A stretch of 5,027 nucleotides of DNA from GCA-002701455 sp964342575 (GTDB lineage Bacteria; Pseudomonadota; Alphaproteobacteria; Thalassobaculales; Thalassobaculaceae): contig CAYFGZ010000182.1 in assembly GCA_964342575.1 (NCBI GenBank), positions 1 to 5,027 of the forward strand, written 5' to 3'. Below the pieces are notes generated by a model. That model saw only the letters and a program-made list of their open reading frames with translations, had not been told where the DNA came from and did no database searches. The first letter of the stretch is position 1; every line of letters begins with the position of its first letter. The translations under genes were made by a program, and so were the position numbers. Of this stretch, positions 1 through 5,027 are shown in pieces.

Positions 1-54
1 TATAATGGAACCACCGACCGCATAATTTTGGGAATCAATTTTTACAGAGTATAA
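1..54 (+). CDS. possible 3' end of an upstream plus-strand gene (partial)
   Basis: Frame 1 is open from the first base to a TAA at 52-54 and reads YNGTTDRIILGINFYRV. The other two plus frames stop within the first 25 bases. The alternating hydrophobic/polar pattern with a glycine and aromatics near the end resembles the last beta-strand of an outer-membrane barrel protein. However, such proteins usually end in Phe or Trp, and this one ends in Arg-Val. Seventeen open codons are not significant on their own, so this may be intergenic DNA. If real, the gene ends 42 bases before the GST start and shares its direction. Confidence 0.22.
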   Translation, partial: YNGTTDRIILGINFYRV

Positions 55-55
55 C
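28..55 (+). promoter_or_regulatory. candidate sigma-70 promoter for the GST gene
   Basis: TTGGGA at 28-33 (four of six consensus bases) and TATAAC at 50-55 (five of six) are separated by 16 bases. They would start transcription near base 62, leaving a leader of about 35 bases before the ATG at 97. The site overlaps the possible upstream gene end. It was found by eye, and AT-rich DNA gives many such matches. Confidence 0.33.
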
Positions 56-96
56 TTTGACTGCGCCTGTACAGTTTCCTTATGGAGTAATATAAA

Positions 97-771
97 ATGC
101 AACTGACCTTCATCTATTTTGATTTTCCGTTCTGGCGAGCCGAGGTCTCAAAAATAGCACTTTTTCTTGCTGATATTGATTTTGAAAACAAAATTATCAC
201 GCGCGAAGCGTTTCAAAATGTGAAAGATCATGGAAAATTAGATGACGGTACTGTTATTCCGTTTCACCAACTACCATGTTTATTGGTCGACGGAGCTCCA
301 ATCGCCCAGACTGGTGCTATTGCTCGATTCTGTGGAAAATTGTCAGGCTTATACCCAACGAATGATAATTTTTCAGCAGCCTATACCGATCAACTTATCG
401 ATTTTGCTACCGATATTACTGTATTGGTTTCAAATACTGGTCGAGACGACAACGACGAAGTAAAACGACTAAAGCGACAGAACTTACACAAGGGTGAATT
501 GGCGAGAAAGTTAAACATGCTCGAAAAAAACTTATCATCTTCAAAAGATTGGATCGTAGGCAATAATATAGGTCTTGCAGATATTGCGGTATGGCGTTTA
601 ATGGGATGGCTATCTTCTGGCGTTATCGACGGTCTGCCCGTCGAAATACTTAATGAATACCCTAAAATAAATCGTATATGCTTATCAGTAGATAAGCACT
701 ACAAGATACAAGAATGGGTTAAGTTAACTTATCCAAAAAATTATGTGAGAGGTAATTATTTGCCGACTTAA
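97..771 (+). CDS. glutathione S-transferase family protein (sigma-like)
   Basis: This 224-residue protein has typical cytosolic GST length and two-domain layout. GSTs conjugate or reduce electrophiles and peroxides with glutathione in the cytoplasm. The N-terminal thioredoxin-like domain (about residues 1-88) has a candidate catalytic Tyr7 in an N-terminal YF, an RAE at 14-16, the cis-proline loop QLP ending at Pro60, and Gln71-Thr72, where the family contacts the gamma-glutamyl group of glutathione. The helical C-terminal domain (about 95-215) carries the folding motif GLADIAVW around Asp162. The ATG is preceded by GGAG at 84-87 with a 9-base spacer. Sigma-class enzymes usually read YFxxRGRAE, whereas this one reads YFDFPFWRAE, one residue longer and without the RG. 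Family membership is secure, but class and substrate are not. The gene stands alone on the plus strand and converges on the LLM gene. Confidence 0.9.
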   Translation: MQLTFIYFDFPFWRAEVSKIALFLADIDFENKIITREAFQNVKDHGKLDDGTVIPFHQLPCLLVDGAPIAQTGAIARFCGKLSGLYPTNDNFSAAYTDQLIDFATDITVLVSNTGRDDNDEVKRLKRQNLHKGELARKLNMLEKNLSSSKDWIVGNNIGLADIAVWRLMGWLSSGVIDGLPVEILNEYPKINRICLSVDKHYKIQEWVKLTYPKNYVRGNYLPT

Positions 772-855
772 AGGTACGCCAATATCAGCTGCACATTTAG
801 TTTGAGAATAGTAAGTTCGCTTAGTGAAGGTTAAAACTATCATCAATTTTTTGTG

Positions 856-1734
856 TTAACGGCCGGGGGAAAACGCCGCCAACGCCTTCAAATCAATACC
901 CATTCCACCATCTGGTCTAAATGCCTGTAAAACTACTTGATTCGCTCCCGACTTGAAATGAGATTCAATGCAATCTTGTATTATCCGTTCGCTGCCGCAG
1001 ACCACCATTGCGTCTATGAATCTATCGGCGCCTTCTCCCGAAACTTCCTCTTCCGTGAAACCTAAACGCAGCCAATTATTGCGATAATTTTCCAACGACA
1101 TATACCGAGCCATCTGCTTCCGAGCTATGCCCCTTCCTACACCTCTATCATTCGTTAGACAAATTTTTTGCTCCACACATAACCAAGCGTCCGGCCCCAT
1201 CAGTTTTCTTGATTCAAGTGTATGGTCTGGTGTGACGCAATATGGAAGTGAGCCTTTTGTAGCTGTTGATGCAAGTTCCAACATCTTGGGTCCCAGGGCA
1301 GCCAGTACAATAGACCTGTCCTCCAACCTAATACTGGGGTCTACAGCAGCAGACCCCATATCGTCCAAATATTTTTTCATTGTCGCCACCGGCTTCCCGT
1401 ATTGATGTCCTCGAGCGCCGGAGACTAACGGTACATGGCTTACCCCTAGTCCCATTATAAACCTGTTTCCATAAATTTGATTTAAACTGTCATGCCCCTG
1501 GGCTGCTGTAACAGCATCTCTTGCATAAATATTTGAAATCCCGCTACCGATTAGCAATTTACTTGTCTTAGAAAGTAGATAGCCACCTAATGCTAGGCTC
1601 TCATAAGACAAAGATTCGGGATACCAAAGCGTTTGATAGCCTCTGTCTTCTACCTGGCAAGCCAAGTCGGCCAACTCCTCTTTATTTAGGATATTTGTAG
1701 ATGACCAAATTCCCAAGCCCGATGGTTTTTCCAT
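856..1734 (-). CDS. LLM-class (luciferase-like) F420/FMN-type oxidoreductase
   Basis: This 292-residue protein resembles the bacterial luciferase-like monooxygenase superfamily, which uses FMN or coenzyme F420 in a TIM barrel for hydride transfer or oxygenation. It looks closest to the mycobacterial-type 'probable F420-dependent oxidoreductase' group (TIGR03620, from memory). Supporting segments are GLGIWSS near the start (6-12), LADLACQVEDRGYQTLWYPE (21-40), where the first helix and second strand are expected, the conserved RFIMGLGVSHVPLV (91-104) and IVLAALGPKMLELA (142-155). Length suits the family. The frame extends upstream to a TTG at 1758, but GGAG at 1741-1744 lies 6 bases before the ATG at 1734, so that start is chosen. 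Cofactor and substrate cannot be read from the sequence. F420 is uncommon in proteobacteria, so FMN is possible. It lies 296 bases downstream of the CDGSH gene and probably has its own promoter. Its GC content is visibly higher than that of the TPR-methyltransferase gene. Confidence 0.88.
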   Translation of the reverse strand: MEKPSGLGIWSSTNILNKEELADLACQVEDRGYQTLWYPESLSYESLALGGYLLSKTSKLLIGSGISNIYARDAVTAAQGHDSLNQIYGNRFIMGLGVSHVPLVSGARGHQYGKPVATMKKYLDDMGSAAVDPSIRLEDRSIVLAALGPKMLELASTATKGSLPYCVTPDHTLESRKLMGPDAWLCVEQKICLTNDRGVGRGIARKQMARYMSLENYRNNWLRLGFTEEEVSGEGADRFIDAMVVCGSERIIQDCIESHFKSGANQVVLQAFRPDGGMGIDLKALAAFSPGR

Positions 1735-2030
1735 AGTTTTCTCCAAATGAAGCGGCAATAATTTCTGTCATGCCCGAACGAGATTGCCATAAAACTAAAG
1801 CCACAGCAAAAAAACTATCGCGATTCACTGTCACATGAAATTATAAAAATTCCATTCAACATCTTTAGCTGTCGACTGGCATTAATTCTACAATCCTAAC
1901 ATAGCAAACTACTTTTAATGGTCTAACGTTGCACAATAAATAGATGAAGCTTCACGGAACGAACTTATTCTTTGCCGTATCTATGTTGTATCTCTCATGC
2001 AAACGTGGGGGTGACCGAAAAATACTTTTT
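1735..2030. other. 296-base intergenic region upstream of the LLM gene
   Basis: I see no convincing gene here. On the minus strand a perfect TATAAT lies at 1845-1840. No good -35 box sits 16-18 bases before it, so it is only a weak promoter candidate with a leader of about 100 bases to the LLM ATG. A perfect 10-base palindrome, TGAAGCTTCA, lies at 1945-1954. Directly after the CDGSH stop codon there is only an A/T hairpin (AAAAA-GTA-TTTTT on the minus strand) with no GC stem, so no strong terminator separates the CDGSH and LLM genes. Confidence 0.5.
1741..1744 (-). promoter_or_regulatory. ribosome binding site deciding the LLM start
   Basis: The minus strand reads GGAG, then six bases, then the ATG at 1734. 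The upstream in-frame TTG at 1758 has no comparable site, and the GGAG would lie inside its coding sequence. Confidence 0.7.
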
Positions 2031-2270
2031 TTACAATTTTGCATGTGACCCGTCACATAATGGGCCCTTCTTGCTATGCTTGCACCCGCAGAAAAATACC
2101 TTACCGGTTTTAACCGCCTTGTAGCGAACCGGCAGAAAGTCTGATCCTCGATGCGATCCATCGCAAAAAGGTTGTTTTGAACTTTCACCACAAGAACACC
2201 ATGAATAAGACTTCCCTTCTTCAACTTCTAGCGAAAAAGGACTTTTTTGAACTACGACAGGTTTAAACAT
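2031..2270 (-). CDS. tandem CDGSH-type iron-sulfur protein
   Basis: This 79-residue protein consists almost entirely of two CDGSH zinc-finger-like motifs, each of which binds a 2Fe-2S cluster through three Cys and one His. Motif 1 uses Cys25, Cys27, Cys36 and His40; motif 2 uses Cys61, Cys63, Cys72 and His76. Both match C-x-C-x2-S-x3-P-x-C-D-G-S-H exactly, so both clusters should form. Two motifs in one small soluble chain, with no membrane anchor, match the MitoNEET-related Miner2-like class, not dimeric single-motif mitoNEET. Relatives act in electron or cluster transfer and iron/redox balance. The frame also offers a TTG at 2273, but AGGAGGT at 2276-2282 is spaced correctly only for the ATG at 2270. 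The gene lies 91 bases after the 2OG oxygenase on the same strand and may be co-transcribed with it. It could supply electrons or clusters to that or another iron enzyme, but this is inferred from proximity alone. Confidence 0.95.
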   Translation of the reverse strand: MFKPVVVQKSPFSLEVEEGKSYSWCSCGESSKQPFCDGSHRGSDFLPVRYKAVKTGKVFFCGCKHSKKGPLCDGSHAKL

Positions 2271-2275
2271 CAATT

Positions 2276-2282
2276 ACCTCCT
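2276..2282 (-). promoter_or_regulatory. strong ribosome binding site of the CDGSH gene
   Basis: The minus strand reads AGGAGGT, then AATTG, then ATG. This is the best Shine-Dalgarno match in the window and suggests efficient translation. It places the start at 2270, because the TTG at 2273 would be too close. Confidence 0.85.
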
Positions 2283-2305
2283 AGCTCAATTGCACTAAAT
2301 CTCTG

Positions 2306-2334
2306 ATACTATTTCTATCGACATTAAACATCAA
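2306..2334 (-). promoter_or_regulatory. weak candidate promoter for the CDGSH gene
   Basis: On the minus strand TTGATG (2334-2329) and TAGTAT (2311-2306) are 17 bases apart, each with four of six consensus bases. Transcription would start near 2299 and give a leader of about 29 bases with the strong ribosome site. No terminator is visible between the oxygenase gene and this point, so read-through from the oxygenase is an equally good explanation. Confidence 0.25.
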
Positions 2335-2361
2335 TTTCAGCGCTCAATATAATTGTTTCAA

Positions 2362-3366
2362 CTATTTGCTAGAGATACTCGCTTCCATTTTCTGACGAAT
2401 ATGCTCTCCTGCCGTAATCGGTTTGTAACGGGGTTGTTCGCCTATTTTAACGGTTCGATCAATACACTGGATAATAGAATCAAAGTTTGGGTGCAAAAAA
2501 TAGGCAATTGATAACCGATCGCCCTTCTGACCTGGGTACTCATGATTAGTTACTCTATGAAGAGTAGAGACCCAAGTATCATTGGTCCACCTTTGCATCA
2601 TATCTCCCAAGTTAACAACTAATTCACCTTTTCTCGGCAACACACGCAACCAATTTCCGTCCTTCGATTTAACTTCTAATCCTCCTGCTGAACCTGAAAT
2701 TGCTAAAATTGTAATTGCTCCAAAATCAGTGTGTGCCCCAGCCCTCAGTTGATTTTTCTTAGGGGCATCGCTAAGGGTTGGATAATGATGTAAACCCAGT
2801 ACCGAAAAGTGCCTATCAATGAAGGTAGAGAAATAGGCCTCCGGCAACTCTAAAGCTATCGCCAAAATTCTCATTATCACACTAGCTAGATTTTCGAATA
2901 GGCGGTAAATCTCCTCAAATAGTTGTTGTGTTTTTTGCGAGCCTTTGGGTACTATATTCGGGGCATATGCGTTCTCGGACCATGATATTTCTGAAAAATA
3001 TTCTCGATGATCGTCAACGGGACCTAAAAAAATAGTCTCCCGGAGATCAGGGGGAGCTATTTGACCAATCGTCGACGCCAAATTACGACTTCCCAGCACC
3101 TGATATCCTCGCTGTTTTGCAGTCCCCACGGGACACCACTTCATTTTTTCTTCAAACGGTAAATCAAAAAAAGTAAACGTCTTTTGAAAAATTGTATCCA
3201 GTGTTTCTTCTGGGATTCCATGTCCAGAAATTAACAAAAAACCAATATCTCCGCATGCAGCCGCAGCCTCTTCCGCTATTTGCGCCTTTTCTCTGTTCGT
3301 TCCATCAAAAAAACCTGATATATCGATTGAAGGAATCGTGTCCTGAATTGATAACGTTCTTTTCAT
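2362..3366 (-). CDS. 2-oxoglutarate/Fe(II)-type oxygenase, isopenicillin N synthase family
   Basis: This 334-residue soluble protein has the full length of the family. These enzymes use non-haem Fe(II), usually with 2-oxoglutarate, to hydroxylate, desaturate or cyclise small molecules. The N-terminal DIOX_N-like region has IPSIDISGF (11-19) and GFLLISGHGIP (42-52), followed by FFDLPFEEKMK (66-76). In the jelly-roll core the iron ligands appear to be His212, Asp214 (AHTDFGAITIL) and His270 (STLHRVTN). Arg284 and Ser286 form the RLS (R-x-S) pair that binds the 2-oxoglutarate carboxylate in this family. LHHYP (192-196) and VNLGDMMQRWTN (251-262) are further family landmarks. All catalytic residues are present, so it should be active, but the substrate is unknown. 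The ATG at 3366 fits the conserved N-terminus, though no good Shine-Dalgarno sequence precedes it. The CDGSH gene follows after 91 bases on the same strand and may be co-expressed. Confidence 0.93.
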   Translation of the reverse strand: MKRTLSIQDTIPSIDISGFFDGTNREKAQIAEEAAAACGDIGFLLISGHGIPEETLDTIFQKTFTFFDLPFEEKMKWCPVGTAKQRGYQVLGSRNLASTIGQIAPPDLRETIFLGPVDDHREYFSEISWSENAYAPNIVPKGSQKTQQLFEEIYRLFENLASVIMRILAIALELPEAYFSTFIDRHFSVLGLHHYPTLSDAPKKNQLRAGAHTDFGAITILAISGSAGGLEVKSKDGNWLRVLPRKGELVVNLGDMMQRWTNDTWVSTLHRVTNHEYPGQKGDRLSIAYFLHPNFDSIIQCIDRTVKIGEQPRYKPITAGEHIRQKMEASISSK

Positions 3367-3392
3367 CAGTTGATTCTAACCCAAAAAAAACG

Positions 3393-3421
3393 AATGTACA
3401 CGGCGAAAATGCTACCTTCAA
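3393..3421 (-). promoter_or_regulatory. weak candidate promoter for the oxygenase gene
   Basis: On the minus strand TTGAAG (3421-3416) and TACATT (3398-3393) are 17 bases apart, each with four of six consensus bases. Transcription would start near 3386, about 20 bases before the ATG at 3366, leaving a short leader that includes a run of eight T. This is an eye match only. Confidence 0.27.
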
Positions 3422-3472
3422 ACTAGACGAGTTAGATATCTATGTAATTGTTTTCTGGCTTTGCCGTGCGCA

Positions 3473-3487
3473 CTTGTACTTTACAAG
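3473..3487. repeat. short inverted repeat CTTGTA-CTT-TACAAG
   Basis: Perfect 6-base arms flank a 3-base spacer, about 105-120 bases upstream of the oxygenase start and 50-80 bases upstream of its candidate promoter. It has the size of a dimeric regulator operator. Arms this short can occur by chance, and no regulator gene lies in the window. Confidence 0.25.
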
Positions 3488-3517
3488 ACACCGCATTGAT
3501 ACAAAAGCAAGACTACT

Positions 3518-3549
3518 CTCGGAGTGGTACCCACCGAGGCCACTTTTTA
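3518..3549 (+). terminator. overlapping hairpins ending in a T-run, terminator-like on the plus strand
   Basis: Two mutually exclusive stems can form. CTCGG (3518-3522) pairs with CCGAG (3534-3538), with an inner TGG/CCA. Alternatively AGTGG (3523-3527) pairs with CCACT (3540-3544), which runs directly into TTTTTA. The second has intrinsic-terminator shape for plus-strand transcripts, but its stem is only 5 bp with a 12-base loop. No plus-strand gene ends here. For the minus-strand TPR-methyltransferase, which ends about 45 bases away, the same DNA gives a hairpin without an adjacent T-run. Confidence 0.25.
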
Positions 3550-3592
3550 TGAAACTTTGTGCAGGGAAGTTACTGTAAGGATAAGCATATAT

Positions 3593-5027
3593 TCAGAAGG
3601 CAGAATTTATATCGTTATCTATCTCTACTATGAACAAACTCCCACTAACTGATTTCATGTTATTTTGTTTCCTTATTGGAACGTCCTGATAATCAATAAT
3701 TCTATATTCCAGCTTTTGGACACAATCTAAAATATATTTATATGAGTGCGCATATCTTCCGGTTTTTAAAAGCGCATATCCATCACCCTCTTTATTCTCT
3801 GTTGAAAAAACAAACCTCGACGTTCGATTTGATATTTTCTTCAAAGAGGCAAAGAATTCAAGGCAGTCGCCAATATAAATCAAAACATCTGTGCAAATAA
3901 ATAAATCAAAGACCTTTCCATCTTTCTCGAATTTCTTGGAAACCTCTAGAACGTCGCCAACTATTAATTCATCATAAATATCTTTTTCTTTTGCTTGATG
4001 AATCATGCTAGGAGAGAGATCAACACCGATCATATAGTAGCTTATAGTCTTGAAAGCTTCTCCACTTAATCCGGTTCCACAGCCAAGGTCCATTGTATAG
4101 CATTGCTGGTCTGTTAGGAGATAATTTTTTTTGTATAAATCCCACAAGCGTTTTGGGACTCTATAGTCAAGTGTTTTTACCAGATGTTCATCAAATCTAT
4201 TTGCATAGCTGTCGAAAAGGCCTTTTACATAACCCACCGGTGCAGATTTTGTCACCCAACCTTTTATCGAATTTTTCATGTGTTCGGCAAATTCATGTCG
4301 AGGCTCCACCATTAGGGTTCTCTCAAAATTTTTTAATGATAACTCGTCCGATTCACGCTCGAGCAGAAGATTGGCAAGATTATTATATCCGTCGACATAG
4401 TCCGGTTTAAGTATAATTGCGCTGTGGTATTTTTGGAGAGCATCTTGATAGTGGATAGAATTTTTTAGAGTAACACCTAAGTTATTATAGGCTGAAAAAT
4501 AGTCCGGCTTCAGTTTGATCGCTCGTTCAAACAAGTAAATAGCACTTTCGTAGTTTCCAGTTAGATCTAAGATAACCGCCAAGTTGTTATAAAATTCTGC
4601 ACGGCAAGGTTTTAATTGGAGCGCCCCCATCAACTTTGTGGCGGCCTCGTTGTATCGGCCCAATTCCTTCAAACTACTGCCTAAATTATTTCGTGCTTCC
4701 GCATAATCTGGCTTCAATCTGGTTGTTTTTTTATAGCTCTGAACGGAAGCTTCATAATCTTGAAGGGCGTCAAAAGCGATTCCCAAGTTATAGTAAGTAT
4801 CAGCGTAGCTCGGTTGAAGTGTGTTCGCTTTACGTAAGGCGGTAATAGCTTCTGTATGCTTTCCAAGTTCATTATTGCAAACACCTATATTATTGTACGC
4901 TACAGAAACATTTGATCTAAGTTTAATCGCTTCTCTATAACTTTTAATAGCATCTTCATATTTACCCAAACCGCTATCGATTGCGCCAAGAATATTCGGA
5001 ACATCAGCGGCATCCGGAAATTTAGAG
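3593..5027 (-). CDS. TPR-repeat SAM-dependent methyltransferase (5'-truncated)
   Basis: The frame is open from the right edge to a TGA at 3595-3593, giving 477 residues without the true start. Numbered from the first whole codon, seven TPRs fill about residues 7-244 in exact 34-residue register. A linker with FDSYANRFDEHLV (271-283) leads into a class I methyltransferase domain. Its SAM-binding motif I is DLGCGTG (313-319), the ribose-binding acidic residue is Asp336 in GVDLSPSM, Asp358 lies in GDV, and FDLFICTDVLIYIG (373-386) is the later core strand. This architecture, including the linker, matches the 'predicted methyltransferase with TPR repeats' group (COG4976, from memory). TPRs usually bind partner proteins and may present a substrate; the methyl acceptor is unknown. 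A TTG at 4969 is not the start, because the coding pattern continues upstream as part of TPR1. Codon composition is AT-richer than the LLM gene. The protein is probably cytoplasmic, but its true N-terminus, and any signal peptide, lies outside the window. Confidence 0.92.
   Translation of the reverse strand, partial: SKFPDAADVPNILGAIDSGLGKYEDAIKSYREAIKLRSNVSVAYNNIGVCNNELGKHTEAITALRKANTLQPSYADTYYNLGIAFDALQDYEASVQSYKKTTRLKPDYAEARNNLGSSLKELGRYNEAATKLMGALQLKPCRAEFYNNLAVILDLTGNYESAIYLFERAIKLKPDYFSAYNNLGVTLKNSIHYQDALQKYHSAIILKPDYVDGYNNLANLLLERESDELSLKNFERTLMVEPRHEFAEHMKNSIKGWVTKSAPVGYVKGLFDSYANRFDEHLVKTLDYRVPKRLWDLYKKNYLLTDQQCYTMDLGCGTGLSGEAFKTISYYMIGVDLSPSMIHQAKEKDIYDELIVGDVLEVSKKFEKDGKVFDLFICTDVLIYIGDCLEFFASLKKISNRTSRFVFSTENKEGDGYALLKTGRYAHSYKYILDCVQKLEYRIIDYQDVPIRKQNNMKSVSGSLFIVEIDNDINSAF
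4295..5008 (-). repeat. seven TPR units encoded as a 102-base periodic array
   Basis: Seven consecutive 34-codon units run without insertion. Each carries some of the TPR landmarks: Tyr/Leu/Gly-or-Ala at positions 4, 7 and 8, Ala at 20 and Pro at 32. Units 2-7 repeat the NNLG or NLG turn typical of O-GlcNAc-transferase-like TPRs. Unit 1 (APNILG-type) lacks Pro32 and unit 7 is more divergent (SDEL in place of the usual YxxA stretch). More units may lie beyond the window edge. Protein similarity is clear, but the DNA copies have diverged, so this is not a recent duplication. Confidence 0.85.

Larger units (their letters stand above)
2263..2336. repeat. 13-base direct repeat spanning the CDGSH start codon
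   Basis: TTAAACATCAATT occurs exactly at 2263-2275 and again at 2324-2336, 61 bases apart. On the minus strand each copy reads AATTGATGTTTAA, so the sequence around the real CDGSH ATG is duplicated upstream with a second ATG at 2331. That ATG opens a 16-codon frame (MFNVDRNSIRDLVQLS) ending in a TAG at 2283-2281 that overlaps the ribosome site. The repeat is a fact of the sequence; any function is speculative. Confidence 0.5.

Noticed and set aside
57..86. TTGACT and TATGGA as a promoter for the GST gene
   Set aside because: The would-be -10 overlaps the GGAG ribosome site, so the transcript would start about 4 bases before the ATG and lack that site.
772..855. Terminator between the converging GST and LLM genes
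   Set aside because: There is a T6 run at 846-851, but no GC-rich stem precedes it on either strand, so no intrinsic terminator can be supported.
1825..1839. Operator-like repeat TTCA...TGAA next to the TATAAT upstream of the LLM gene
   Set aside because: Only four bases per arm match and the inner half-sites do not, which is expected by chance in AT-rich DNA.
1944..2048. 34-codon plus-strand frame (MKLHGTNLFFAVSMLYLSC...) resembling a lipoprotein signal peptide
   Set aside because: There is no ribosome site before the ATG, the lipobox is poor (YLSC), nothing follows the signal-like part, and its end overlaps the CDGSH gene antisense.
2043..2058. Palindrome ATGTGAC-GG-GTCACAT on the minus strand, resembling a CRP site or terminator stem
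   Set aside because: It is the codons of the second CDGSH motif (TGT GAC GGG TCA CAT). The half-sites are 4 bases apart where CRP needs 6, it lies inside the coding sequence, and no adjacent T-run follows.
1952..2224. 90-codon minus-strand frame overlapping the CDGSH gene
   Set aside because: It is a shadow of the CDGSH gene in another frame, with no recognisable motif. The CDGSH frame has two perfect cluster-binding motifs and a strong ribosome site.
3192..3578. 128-codon open frame on the plus strand over the oxygenase start and the following gap
   Set aside because: More than 170 bases of it are antisense to the conserved N-terminus of the oxygenase. I see no ribosome site, and the translation shows no recognisable domain.

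Overview
This 5,027-base window is AT-rich bacterial DNA with Shine-Dalgarno-type ribosome sites and sigma-70-like promoter candidates. The gene types are a sigma-like glutathione S-transferase, a tandem-CDGSH iron-sulfur protein, an isopenicillin N synthase-type oxygenase, a luciferase-like monooxygenase and a TPR-methyltransferase. Together they fit a Gram-negative proteobacterium, perhaps an aquatic gammaproteobacterium. No taxonomic marker gene is present, so this assignment is an inference.

Layout from left to right. Bases 1-54 may hold the last 17 codons of an upstream plus-strand gene (weak evidence). A plus-strand GST-family gene follows at 97-771. It converges across 84 bases on a minus-strand block read right to left: a 5'-truncated protein with seven TPRs and a SAM-dependent methyltransferase domain (3593 to the right edge), a 2-oxoglutarate/Fe(II)-type oxygenase (2362-3366), a 79-residue protein with two CDGSH motifs (2031-2270), and an LLM-class, F420/FMN-type oxidoreductase (856-1734). 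The minus-strand gaps are 226, 91 and 296 bases. Only the oxygenase and CDGSH genes are close enough to suggest shared transcription, and even there a weak internal promoter can be drawn.

The four complete genes are all redox or conjugation enzymes: a non-haem iron oxygenase, a 2Fe-2S carrier, a flavin/deazaflavin oxidoreductase and a glutathione transferase. They could serve oxidation and detoxification of small molecules, but no substrate can be read from the sequence and each family is common alone. The TPR-methyltransferase looks unrelated in function and is visibly lower in GC than the LLM gene.

Three calls differ from simple longest-ORF annotation. The LLM and CDGSH genes start at ATG codons just inside upstream TTG codons, because the ribosome sites are spaced for the ATGs. 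The TPR-methyltransferase does not start at the TTG at 4969: its frame stays open to the window edge and encodes another in-register TPR. I saw no tRNA, rRNA, CRISPR array, transposase or strong intrinsic terminator, and no clearly novel system. The best leads are the oxygenase/CDGSH pair and the structured intergenic gaps.
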